From: Vibrio sp. VB16
GTDB taxonomy: Bacteria > Pseudomonadota > Gammaproteobacteria > Enterobacterales > Vibrionaceae
Direction of reading: 5' to 3'
DNA length: 64,000 nucleotides
Assembly: GCF_015594925.2 (NCBI RefSeq)
Contig: NZ_CP087591.1
Coordinates: forward strand, 620,001 to 684,000
Position numbers and translations under genes: made by a program. This document shows positions 53,400 to 61,773 of the stretch, in pieces. Below the pieces are notes generated by a model. The model made no database searches and was not told where the DNA came from. It saw only the letters and a program-made list of their open reading frames with translations. The first letter of the stretch is position 1. The number at the start of each line of letters is the position of its first letter.

Positions 53400-53662
53400 C
53401 ACAAGTAACTTAGAGTACAAAATCTCGACGAAAAATCAAAATAACTATTTACAATAATATTAACGATTTCTATTCACTCAAAAAATTAATACAAAATATA
53501 ATAATCAACACTAATTTACATGACGAATAATATATATAACTACTAGGCACTGAACACTGAATCCATAATAAATATCAAGCATTTACACCATGATAAAACA
53601 ACTTATTTGTAGTGTATTTCCAGGCGCTATTATCGTTGAGTGCCATCAATGTTTTTTACATT

Positions 53663-54670
53663 CTAAAACTTATAACGGAGACCAAATGTAATCTCATCCT
53701 GAGTATTTTCGTACGCTAACCATTTTGCTCCGGAGTAGTCATTTTCGTCTAATAAGTTGTGTTTATAACTTATATATGTCGCTATATTTTGGAAGTAATA
53801 TGCATATTCTGCCGCAACAAAATTCATGTCATATTGAGAAATAGTATCAGCTTCAAAACTGGTATAGGTTGTATTAATAACGCTACCATTGTTGAAAAAG
53901 TAGCCTAAATACAGGTCGTACGCTGTAAAGTCATCTTCTATCACCGAAGTACTAGAAATCTGCCCTGTCTGGAAAGTAGAACCTATCCAAAAATTATCTG
54001 TCGTATATTTTGCAGCAACAATTGCCATAGTATCGGTCTGTTCAGAACCACCGTCGTAAGTTTCTTGATCTGCACTGGCATAACCGATACCAAACTCAAC
54101 ATTATCCGTCAACTTATAGGCGACAACGACACCATAACCATCTGATTTACGGTCACTATTTTGATTAACACTTGCCTGAAAAGTAACATCATTTACACTT
54201 GTCGCATAACGCATTGTATTTTTTGCACGATCGGCAGTGGTAACACTTAATTCATTAATATAACCGCTATAGTACTCTGCCATATCAGAAAAGTTAGTAA
54301 GATAGGTAGTGGCATTGTCCTGATGACCATAGTAAACGTCCCCAATTTGAGTTTTAAAGCCAGCGTATAAGTAGCGAGTGTCAAACTTGGTGTCAGAACC
54401 ATCCACCGCACCAGTTCTTTCTTTGATTTCTGTTTCATACCTGGCCCTCATGGTAACGTCATCATTTAGAATTTTTTCACCAAGTAAGTAGATACGTGCT
54501 CTAGAAATATCATTAAAATTATCAGCATTAGCGTCACTGATGTTTCCGCGAACCTCCACTCTACCACCTAATTTAAAACTACTATTATCATCTTTATATA
54601 TCTCTGCGGCATTCACTGTGGTAGATATTAACGCCAATGTAACTAGAACTGGCAATATTCTTACTCTCAT
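53663..54670 (-). CDS. Outer-membrane porin (OmpU/OmpC superfamily)
   Basis: This 335-residue protein has a signal peptide (MRVRILPVLVTLALISTTVNA) and a beta-barrel with alternating amphipathic strands ending in LRYKF, whose terminal Phe is the BAM recognition signal. Typical porin repeats (FKLGGRVEVRG, RYLYAGFKTQIG, VVVAYKLTDNVEFGIGYA) are visible. The ATG at 54670 follows GAGGGA; the frame extends to 54715. In this cluster it probably admits the substrate through the outer membrane. Confidence 0.86.
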   Translation of the reverse strand: MRVRILPVLVTLALISTTVNAAEIYKDDNSSFKLGGRVEVRGNISDANADNFNDISRARIYLLGEKILNDDVTMRARYETEIKERTGAVDGSDTKFDTRYLYAGFKTQIGDVYYGHQDNATTYLTNFSDMAEYYSGYINELSVTTADRAKNTMRYATSVNDVTFQASVNQNSDRKSDGYGVVVAYKLTDNVEFGIGYASADQETYDGGSEQTDTMAIVAAKYTTDNFWIGSTFQTGQISSTSVIEDDFTAYDLYLGYFFNNGSVINTTYTSFEADTISQYDMNFVAAEYAYYFQNIATYISYKHNLLDENDYSGAKWLAYENTQDEITFGLRYKF

Positions 54671-54874
54671 ATTTTTTCCCTCTATAAAGTATTGGTTAGT
54701 AACTATAATCAGCACTAACTATATTTACTATTCATGAATACAAGAAGATATTTACGTCATTAGAGCCTAATTTATTGACGACATTAACAACAGTTAGTAC
54801 TTGGACATATAAAAGCAGGCAAATAGTGACTAAGCCCCAAAATATTGCTTTTTTACCGATATATTATTCTTGTT

Positions 54875-54904
54875 TGAAACATAAGAAATTTTATATTGAA
54901 ACAT
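54875..54904. promoter_or_regulatory. DhaR-type half-sites upstream of the porin (site D)
   Basis: Two perfect TGAAACAT half-sites (54875-54882 and 54897-54904) 22 bp apart, two helical turns, with poor partner halves. They lie about 205-235 bases upstream of the porin start. Weaker than sites A, B, C and E. Confidence 0.45.
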
Positions 54905-54924
54905 TGTTTTAAAAATCGTGTTAT

Positions 54925-54966
54925 AAAAAAAGCCAACAATTGAATTCTCATCCTATTGTTGGCTTT
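54925..54966 (-). terminator. Terminator of the dhaKLM operon
   Basis: Perfect 12-bp arms (54929-54940 and 54955-54966) followed on the minus strand by a run of T, 20 bases after the dhaM stop. Confidence 0.9.
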
Positions 54967-54985
54967 ATACGAACTACACTACGCT

Positions 54986-57391
54986 TTAGTTGACTGGAGA
55001 AAAATCTAGACCTCTAATTTTATCTTTCAACCTCGGAATCATGCTCGAACTTGCACTGAATTTTGACAGACCCAATCCAAGCAATAACTCTGTCACTTGA
55101 TCATCACCTGCCATTTCACCACACATGCTAACGGGTATATTTGCCTTATTTGCCGCCTGACAAGTCAGTTCTATCGCTCTAATTACCGCCGGTTGGTTGT
55201 AACTAACTAATTCAGCAACTAAAGGATTCCCCCGATCGGCAGCCATAACATATTGAGTAAGATCATTGGTACCAATAGAAAAGAAATCTGCTTCTATTGC
55301 TAACGAATCTGCACTAAAAACAGCTGACGGCACTTCAATCATAATCCCAAGTTTCATCGGGTACTCGTTTTGTGGCAGACCTAATTCCTCCCGGCATTCT
55401 TTTATAAGATTTTTTACTTTTTTAAGCTCGTCAACATTAGCAATCATAGGGACCATCAATTGAATATTGGCATATTCACTCGCCGCTCTAAGTACCGCTC
55501 GAAGTTGTACTTTGAACAACTGATGGTCGGCTAAACATAGCCTCACACCTCGAAGCCCAAGGAATGGATTCTCTTCTTCTGGAACAGGATAGGCTGCCAT
55601 TGGTTTGTCACCACCAACGTCCAAGCTTCTGATGGTTAATGGACGTTCATTCAAGGCTTTAGCAATATCAACATAGGTTCGATATTGCTCCTCCTCTGTA
55701 GGCAAAACCGCACAGTCTTGAAAAAGAAATTCTGTCCGCAGTAAACCTACGCCTTCCGCACCAGATTTTAACGCAGCGTCAATATCTTCCAGTCCACCTA
55801 TATTGGCAAGAACATCAATTTTGGTTCCATCCAGAGTAATTGCCGCCGCATTAGATTGCTCTAACTGGCGCTTTGCTTGTGCTTGCCAATCTATCCGTCT
55901 TTCTTCCAGTTTTTTCTGAGTTAATTGGTCTGGACTTAGCCAAAGTAGCCCCCCAAATCCATCAATGGTGACGATTTGATTCTCAACTATAGTATTTAAG
56001 CCTTGAACTTTAACCAGAGCTGGAATTCCCATCGCACGCGCCAAAATCGCGCTATGGGTGGTTTTTCCTCCGCCGCTTAAACAGATACCCAAGACTTTTT
56101 CTGGATCAAGATTCGCAGTGTCCGATGGTGATAGTTCGTCTGCAATGATGATTGAAGGCTTATCCATAATGAACTCACAAGATTGCTCATCACATAATGC
56201 CATCATTAGCTGACGCCCCACATCCCACACGTCAGCTTCACGTTCTTTAAGATATTGGCTTTCAGACTGAGCATAGATGTTGGCAAGGTCGGTAATTGCA
56301 TTCAGCCAAGCTTGCTCAACAATAATAGAACGTCCGATTTGTTCCATCACTGTTTTCTCCAACTCCGGGTCGGTTAGAAGCATTACGTGAGCTTCAAAAA
56401 TCCCGGAATGGGCACTAGTTGCCTTATTTGAGGTGCTTTTTCCTTGATCTTGAATTTGTTGGGTTACCTGTTCTATCGCCTCAAAAAAGGACTTTTTTTC
56501 AACTTCATAAGTGTCAAAGGTTCTAACTGGTACCGTTGGCATCGAGCTTGTAAAAAATGTGACGGGCCCTGTCGCGATGCCTCCACACACTGAGATTCCT
56601 GAGAGGGCACCATCAATTGATTGTAATTCTGGGTTTTCTTGCTCTAGTTCAACCGAAGGTTTCTCTGAAATATCTTCATTGAAGTGTCTTGTTGCAAGCA
56701 ACATAAATGCCTCTATTGCTTGCTGCGACTCCTCTCCTTGAGCAATCAGGCGAATAGTGTCACCAACAAGTACGCTCAAAGAGGCAATAGCATTCAAACT
56801 TTTGGCATTAACACGCTTGCGGCCTTTTTCAAGCCATAATTCAGCATTAAAGGCGGCCAACTCTGAAACAATAGACGCAGACGGTCTTGCATGTATTCCG
56901 TGAGGGTTTTGTACAGTCCAATAATCGCTCTCAATCGCCTGACTCGTTAATTCAATTGAGGTCTCAATTTCTTGAACGACGTCATCGCCTAGGTGCGTGC
57001 GTTTTGCCACCAATGCGCTATTCGCTTCTTGAATGACTACATCAATAGATTGGCCAGTCATTGCAGCTACCGATGCCGCCATCGTACCTTCAACAATAGG
57101 GGCTGAGCAGAGGCGAACTTTTTCAGAAATTTCGTCAGGTAAAAGCTCGAGTGCCATTTCGGTGCTAAGCAACGCACTACCCATGTCCATAAGAACAAGT
57201 ACACCGGTATCATCAAACACTTTCTCGATGGCCTCCATTACTTTGACACCATCAGTCCCTATTGGATTATCTAGGTCGTCTATGCCACCAGCAACAGCAA
57301 TCATCGCTTTACCTTGCGTCATCTGCGTCGCTAATTCCGCGACACCTTCTGCTAAAAGTCGGCTGTGAGATACAATAACTATCCCAACCAT
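54986..57391 (-). CDS. dhaM: DhaM phosphotransferase subunit with complete enzyme I
   Basis: DhaM passes phosphate from PEP to ADP bound on DhaL. The 801-residue protein carries an EIIA-Man domain (phospho-His9 in VSHSRLL), an HPr domain (NPHGIHARPSA, about residues 157-240) and an enzyme I domain with the active His in GGGKTTHSAILARAMG and the PEP-binding half (LLRTEFLFQ, MIEVPSAVF, SIGTNDLTQYVMAADRG). E. coli DhaM is only about 470 residues and lacks that PEP-binding half, so this one could autophosphorylate from PEP without cytosolic enzyme I. One base separates it from dhaL. Confidence 0.92.
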   Translation of the reverse strand: MVGIVIVSHSRLLAEGVAELATQMTQGKAMIAVAGGIDDLDNPIGTDGVKVMEAIEKVFDDTGVLVLMDMGSALLSTEMALELLPDEISEKVRLCSAPIVEGTMAASVAAMTGQSIDVVIQEANSALVAKRTHLGDDVVQEIETSIELTSQAIESDYWTVQNPHGIHARPSASIVSELAAFNAELWLEKGRKRVNAKSLNAIASLSVLVGDTIRLIAQGEESQQAIEAFMLLATRHFNEDISEKPSVELEQENPELQSIDGALSGISVCGGIATGPVTFFTSSMPTVPVRTFDTYEVEKKSFFEAIEQVTQQIQDQGKSTSNKATSAHSGIFEAHVMLLTDPELEKTVMEQIGRSIIVEQAWLNAITDLANIYAQSESQYLKEREADVWDVGRQLMMALCDEQSCEFIMDKPSIIIADELSPSDTANLDPEKVLGICLSGGGKTTHSAILARAMGIPALVKVQGLNTIVENQIVTIDGFGGLLWLSPDQLTQKKLEERRIDWQAQAKRQLEQSNAAAITLDGTKIDVLANIGGLEDIDAALKSGAEGVGLLRTEFLFQDCAVLPTEEEQYRTYVDIAKALNERPLTIRSLDVGGDKPMAAYPVPEEENPFLGLRGVRLCLADHQLFKVQLRAVLRAASEYANIQLMVPMIANVDELKKVKNLIKECREELGLPQNEYPMKLGIMIEVPSAVFSADSLAIEADFFSIGTNDLTQYVMAADRGNPLVAELVSYNQPAVIRAIELTCQAANKANIPVSMCGEMAGDDQVTELLLGLGLSKFSASSSMIPRLKDKIRGLDFSPVN

Positions 57392-57392
57392 T

Positions 57393-58031
57393 TTATCTAC
57401 CCCCTAATACGACACGTTGTAGCTCTTTAAGCATCATCATACTTGAGGTTGCACCTGGATCTTGATGGCCAATGCTTCGCTCACCAAGGTAACTTGCGCG
57501 TCCTTTTCTCGCTTGCATTGCGATTGTACTGTGGACCCCTTCTTCTGCCGCTTTAACCGCGTTCTCGAGTATCACTTCAACACTCTGTTCAAGCGACAAT
57601 CCATTCTCACAGGATTCAGCCACTGGCAACCAAACATCACACATTGTTTTGTCACCTTTTACTGCTTTACCTCGAGAAACAACACCCTCTACACCCGCCC
57701 TTAACATTGCCGCTAAGTCTTCACTATTTAGGGAGTCTTTAGCATCAACTACGGCCGCCGCTCTGATAAAAAAAGTACCGTATAGCGGACCACTTGCTCC
57801 ACCAACACTCGACATAAGTGTCATTCCGGTCGTTTTCAGGATCGTCCCAATACTTTGTTTCTCCATTGTGGGTACTTTTTCTGCGACTCGCACAAAACCT
57901 CTGTTCATATTGAGGCCATGATCGGCATCTCCAATATCCGCATCTAACTGAGTTAGATAGTCTCGTTCTCGAATAAAAAGTTCCGAACATTGACTTAGCC
58001 ATATTAAAATTTGTTTTTTTTCAATCGTCAT
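57393..58031 (-). CDS. dhaL: DhaL, ADP-binding subunit of dihydroxyacetone kinase
   Basis: This 212-residue subunit carries tightly bound ADP that is phosphorylated by DhaM and transfers phosphate to dihydroxyacetone on DhaK. The nucleotide-binding Asp/His residues are in LDADIGDADHGLNMNRG (about residues 28-44), with TSSVGGASGPLYGT and RGKASYLGERSIGHQDPGA-like blocks (RASYLGERS here). It lies 10 bases after dhaK. In E. coli DhaL-ADP activates DhaR. Confidence 0.94.
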   Translation of the reverse strand: MTIEKKQILIWLSQCSELFIRERDYLTQLDADIGDADHGLNMNRGFVRVAEKVPTMEKQSIGTILKTTGMTLMSSVGGASGPLYGTFFIRAAAVVDAKDSLNSEDLAAMLRAGVEGVVSRGKAVKGDKTMCDVWLPVAESCENGLSLEQSVEVILENAVKAAEEGVHSTIAMQARKGRASYLGERSIGHQDPGATSSMMMLKELQRVVLGGR

Positions 58032-58041
58032 ATTAATTTCC

Positions 58042-59106
58042 TTAACAACCCCAGCGCAGAGCAGGTGTGTTCACAGGTTCACTCCATAATTCAAGCATCT
58101 CACTGTCTGCTTGTATCAACGTAATAGAAAAACCTTCCATATTGAGAGAAGTGCAATAATCACCTATTAGATTATGTGCAATTTTATAGCCCGCTGCTTC
58201 GCAATGTTCATGAACCTTGCGATACGCACCAAATAGCTCAGAGCTTGGTGTTCCACCTAATCCATTTACCATCACAATCAAATCGCAACCTGGTTTGAAT
58301 TCATCCGTCGTCGTCTCTTCACTAACCCATTCACCACGTACTCGGTCCCAACGATTGAGTGTTCTGGTATAAGGTGGACAATCGATGAGTTCAGCAAACA
58401 TTTGCTGAGTCAAACTGTCTAGATCTGTGTATTCACGACGTTCAATTCCTGGCTCACCATGAATACCTACTCCGAATTCAACTTCATTATCATCTAAGAC
58501 AAAGGATGGTTTACCAGCTGCTGGCACAACACATGCTGAAAGAGCAACACCAAAAGATCGTGCGTTATTATTGATTCGCACCGCTAATTTTTCACATTCA
58601 TCAAGGCTGTAGCCTTTCTCTACTGCCGCTCCGACCATTTTTTCTATCAGAACAGTGGCTCCAACACCACGTCGGCCAGCCGTGTATAAGCTGTCTTTTA
58701 CTGCCACGTCATCATCAATGATGACAGAACCTACAGCAACATTATCCGCATGCAATAGCTCAACAGCTGTTTCAAAGTTTAATACATCACCTGTATAGTT
58801 TTTTACTAAAAATAATACGCCATTTCCACCATCAACTTTCTTTCCACAGTCATACATTTGGTCCGGTGTTGGAGAGGTAAATACTTCGCCGGGACAGGCA
58901 GCCGTTAACATACCCTTTCCAATAAATCCCGCGTGCATTGGTTCATGGCCATTACCACCACCGGAAAGAAGCGCAACTTTTCCCTGATTATCCTCACGCC
59001 ACACATATCGAGGGTCATATGACACTTTTAACTCTGGATGAGCAGCAATTAACCCTTCCAGTTGTTCTGTTACTACATCTTCCACTTTATTGATAAGTTT
59101 TTTCAT
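58042..59106 (-). CDS. dhaK: DhaK, dihydroxyacetone-binding subunit
   Basis: This 354-residue subunit binds dihydroxyacetone covalently through a His, here in GVGIHGEPGIE near residue 215, and carries GGGNGHEPMHAGF near residues 49-61. The length equals the E. coli subunit. The protein is not the fused ATP-dependent kinase type. First gene of dhaK-dhaL-dhaM, divergent from gldA. Confidence 0.94.
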   Translation of the reverse strand: MKKLINKVEDVVTEQLEGLIAAHPELKVSYDPRYVWREDNQGKVALLSGGGNGHEPMHAGFIGKGMLTAACPGEVFTSPTPDQMYDCGKKVDGGNGVLFLVKNYTGDVLNFETAVELLHADNVAVGSVIIDDDVAVKDSLYTAGRRGVGATVLIEKMVGAAVEKGYSLDECEKLAVRINNNARSFGVALSACVVPAAGKPSFVLDDNEVEFGVGIHGEPGIERREYTDLDSLTQQMFAELIDCPPYTRTLNRWDRVRGEWVSEETTTDEFKPGCDLIVMVNGLGGTPSSELFGAYRKVHEHCEAAGYKIAHNLIGDYCTSLNMEGFSITLIQADSEMLELWSEPVNTPALRWGC

Positions 59107-59162
59107 CGATATACCATTTTTATTCAGGTTGATTGCGACTATTCAAGTCCGTTAATCCAATA

Positions 59163-59191
59163 ATTCTAGGGTTAGTATGTGTGTATTTTAA
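59163..59191 (-). promoter_or_regulatory. Possible dhaK promoter
   Basis: TTAAAA (59186-59191) and TAGAAT (59163-59168) on the minus strand, 17 bases apart. The inferred start near 59156 puts palindrome centres 59223 and 59255 at about -67 and -99. Confidence 0.45.
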
Positions 59192-59213
59192 AATGGCGCA
59201 ACACGGTAACTTT

Positions 59214-59264
59214 TCGTTTCAAATTGAAACGCAAGTGAAGATGTTTCTTTTCATCTTGGAACAA
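59214..59264. promoter_or_regulatory. Paired DhaR-type sites between dhaK and gldA (site E)
   Basis: TCGTTTCA-AAT-TGAAACGC (59214-59232), with a perfect CGTTTCA/TGAAACG palindrome, and TCTTTTCA-TCT-TGGAACAA (59246-59264). Centres are 32 bp apart. They can serve both dhaK and gldA. Confidence 0.7.
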
Positions 59265-59298
59265 GAATTACTACTCAATAAGAGAATGTGACTTTGGT

Positions 59299-59304
59299 CA
59301 TAAT
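59299..59304 (+). promoter_or_regulatory. Possible -10 box of gldA
   Basis: CATAAT, five of six matches; the inferred start near 59311 puts the palindrome centres at about -56 and -88. The -35 position is poor. Confidence 0.4.
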
Positions 59305-59496
59305 ATCAATCTCCCAATAGCTTAGTTAAAGATACTTTGTGCTGTTCTTCATGAATGTAGCACTGACTCAGCATCTCTTCGTTACCTTTTATCTACCCCG
59401 CTTTATTGTAGCTATCACAAGATATAGAGAGTTAAGCAGGTAAAATCTTAGCTTTTCTGAATGGTTCAAACCAAGAACGCACAAGAGAGAATAACT

Positions 59497-60579
59497 ATGG
59501 ATAAAATCATTATTTCACCAAGTAAATATGTTCAAGGTGCCAATGTATTAAATAGCATTGGTGACTATGTTAAACCGCTAGGCACTAACGTTCTGGCTAT
59601 TGCTGACAGTTTTGTCACCAAACTCGTTGGCGATACAGTGTCAAAAAGTTGCACAAGCTCAGGCGTCGAATTACAAATGTTTGAATTCGTCGGCGAATGC
59701 AGTCGTCCCGAAATTGAGCGTCTAATGACGGTTGCTGAAAATATAGGTGCTGAGGCAATTGTTGGTATTGGTGGTGGTAAAACACTTGATACCGCTAAGG
59801 CCATCGCTTTCTATTCTAAAATACCAGTCATTGTTGTTCCGACCATAGCTTCAACGGACGCACCGACAAGTGCGCTCGCCGTTATCTATACGCCTGAAGG
59901 TGAATTCTCAGAATATTTGATGATTCCAACTAACCCTAATATGGTTATTATGGATACTCAAATTATCGCAGCGGCACCTACCCGTTTGCTTGTTTCTGGT
60001 ATGGGTGATGCTCTGTCTACTTATTTTGAAGCACGTGCAAACGGTATCTCAGGAAAATCGACAATGGCAGGGGGGGCACCAACACGTGCCGCTCAAGCAC
60101 TGGCAAAACTTTGTTATGAAACATTGATCGAAGATGGCCTTAAAGCAAAAATTGCCTGTGATCAAAATCTATCGAATATCGCTGTAGAAAACATCATCGA
60201 AGCAAATACTTATCTTTCAGGTATTGGTTTTGAAAGTTCAGGTCTTGCAGCAGCGCACGCGATCCACAATGGTTTAACTAAACTAGAAGAGTGTCATCAC
60301 TTGTATCACGGTGAAAAAGTCGCCTTTGGTACATTGACTCAATTAATTCTAGAAAATGCAGCAATGTCTGAAATAACTGAAGTATTGAATTTCTGTAAAT
60401 CTGTTGGCCTTCCAACAAACCTAAAAGATATGGGTGTAACTGAAATCAATCGCGATAAGCTGATGGAAGTTGCTGAGGCTTCATGTGCAGAAGGTGAAAC
60501 TATCCATAACATGCCATTTGAAGTAACACCAACGCTTGTATTGGCGGCTATGCTAACGGCGCACCAATTAGGCAGTTAG
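59497..60579 (+). CDS. gldA: Glycerol dehydrogenase (NAD-dependent)
   Basis: This 360-residue iron-family alcohol dehydrogenase interconverts glycerol and dihydroxyacetone. NAD motif GGGKTLDTAKA is at about residues 92-102, and metal ligands are the Asp in GMGDALSTYFEA and His in AAHAIHNGLT and LYHGEKVAFG. The ATG at 59497 follows GAGAGAAT; a frame start at 59461 adds 12 residues. It is divergent from dhaKLM, so glycerol or dihydroxyacetone flux joins DhaK. Confidence 0.94.
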   Translation: MDKIIISPSKYVQGANVLNSIGDYVKPLGTNVLAIADSFVTKLVGDTVSKSCTSSGVELQMFEFVGECSRPEIERLMTVAENIGAEAIVGIGGGKTLDTAKAIAFYSKIPVIVVPTIASTDAPTSALAVIYTPEGEFSEYLMIPTNPNMVIMDTQIIAAAPTRLLVSGMGDALSTYFEARANGISGKSTMAGGAPTRAAQALAKLCYETLIEDGLKAKIACDQNLSNIAVENIIEANTYLSGIGFESSGLAAAHAIHNGLTKLEECHHLYHGEKVAFGTLTQLILENAAMSEITEVLNFCKSVGLPTNLKDMGVTEINRDKLMEVAEASCAEGETIHNMPFEVTPTLVLAAMLTAHQLGS

Positions 60580-60926
60580 TTTCGAAGGTACATTAGTATT
60601 TTGCCTATAAGCTAGGAGCATGAAGTGTTCTCCAATATTGTCCGTGTCATCTGGAGGCACTTCATATCGATTAAGCGAAAACGGCGAAGACGCTATTTAA
60701 ATGACATTGCCGAGGGTAACTGCAATTCTAATGACGCTATGGCGAATTTTAACATGGCACCTAATTAAGAGTTAAGTTAAGTCACCTCAGATCATCGCCG
60801 CAAATTAACACTATGCAGAGCTTTATTATAATACAGTACGCTCTTATCATTTCGCGCCACGAATAGCCAAAATTGAGATTTGTTTGCTAAACTCATAGGC
60901 GACCATGTTATGACCATTGGATTGTT
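60580..60926. other. Intergenic region downstream of gldA
   Basis: It holds the inverted repeat at 60620-60665, a probable terminator, and presumably the promoter of the metallopeptidase gene. Nothing else was recognised. Confidence 0.5.
60620..60665 (+). terminator. Inverted repeat after gldA
   Basis: Arms 60620-60627 and 60658-60665 (8 bp) and inner arms 60630-60633 and 60653-60656. There is no U-tract, so function as a terminator is uncertain. Confidence 0.4.
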
Positions 60927-61694
60927 ATGAAACTCATCACTGCTGTAATTCTTACCTTTTTCTGCATTTCTGTCGCTTACGCTAATGAAAATGTACATGT
61001 AGCGTTTTCGACATCACAGTCCGTTGCTGAAGAGCAAGCAATGCAAGACATAAAGGTGAGCGGGGTAAGTGATACTATTGTCGATTTATCAAACAAATGG
61101 TTTCCTTTCAACAACACATTATTCATTCAGTTTGGTGCTAGCGAAGGACCACTTTACGACCCAGAAAAGCACACTGTATTTATTCCCTATCGCTTCTATA
61201 TTGAATCACGCCACTACTTCGAAAAGAATGATTACGAAAAGAAGCTCGGGAAATCGGCCAAAGATGGCGCACTAGACACATTGTTACATACACTTTTACA
61301 TGAAGCTGGCCATGCCTTTATCGCAGATAACCATATTCCTGTGCTGGGCAAAGAAGAAGATGCCGTTGATAACTTTGCATCAATCATACTATTAAATTAC
61401 GTCGATTTAGGCGACGATATAGCCATCAGCGCTGCCGATATGTTTGCCTTTGAATCCGATGACAGACCTGACTACTATGAGTTTGGTGAATATATCGACG
61501 AACACAGCTTTGACTTACAGCGCTACTTTTCAACCTTATGTTTAGTGTATGGAAGTAATCCAGATAAATATAATTATTTGTTGGATGAAGTAGAACAAGA
61601 TTACCTAAAAGACCGCAAGGAATACTGTATCTATAACTTCGATGCCATGACGCAGAACTGGTTGGTTTATTTAGGGATGAATGAAAACCAATAA
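60927..61694 (+). CDS. Secreted metallopeptidase-like protein (DUF4344 type)
   Basis: This 255-residue protein has a signal peptide (MKLITAVILTFFCISVAYA) and a zinc-binding HExxH variant in TLLHEAGHAFIADN (near residue 128) with downstream DAVDNFAS, as in DUF4344 putative metallopeptidases. Processing of envelope proteins is possible but the substrate is unknown. It is monocistronic. Confidence 0.78.
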   Translation: MKLITAVILTFFCISVAYANENVHVAFSTSQSVAEEQAMQDIKVSGVSDTIVDLSNKWFPFNNTLFIQFGASEGPLYDPEKHTVFIPYRFYIESRHYFEKNDYEKKLGKSAKDGALDTLLHTLLHEAGHAFIADNHIPVLGKEEDAVDNFASIILLNYVDLGDDIAISAADMFAFESDDRPDYYEFGEYIDEHSFDLQRYFSTLCLVYGSNPDKYNYLLDEVEQDYLKDRKEYCIYNFDAMTQNWLVYLGMNENQ

Positions 61695-61773
61695 TCAGGA
61701 TGTATCATCGAATTACATCTAGATAAAATAACCTGACGTGGGCTTAACGTTGACGCTTTGTGAGTGACCTTGC

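Larger units (their letters stand above)
53155..53662. other. Intergenic region upstream of the BCCT operon
   Basis: 507 bases, strongly AT-rich at 53440-53560. It holds the BCCT promoter with a paired DhaR-type site (53350-53399). The porin end has only a weak hairpin near 53622-53643. No gene seen. Confidence 0.6.
59107..59496. other. Divergent dhaK-gldA intergenic region
   Basis: It holds the paired DhaR-type sites at 59214-59264 and candidate promoters on both sides (59163-59191 for dhaK, 59299-59304 for gldA). No other structure was found. Confidence 0.6.

Noticed and set aside
57033..57368. Open frame of about 111 codons on the plus strand inside dhaM
   Set aside because: It lies wholly antisense to a well-supported gene, has no ribosome binding site or recognisable domain, and its composition is that of a shadow frame.
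53155..59460. Sigma-54 (-24/-12) promoters for the BCCT and dha operons
   Set aside because: I looked for GG-N10-GC type elements near the DhaR-type sites and saw none. The regulator also lacks GAFTGA.
60580..60926. Possible integron attC-like or repeat element after gldA
   Set aside because: The inverted repeat at 60620-60665 lacks attC core sites, and no integrase or cassette array is nearby.
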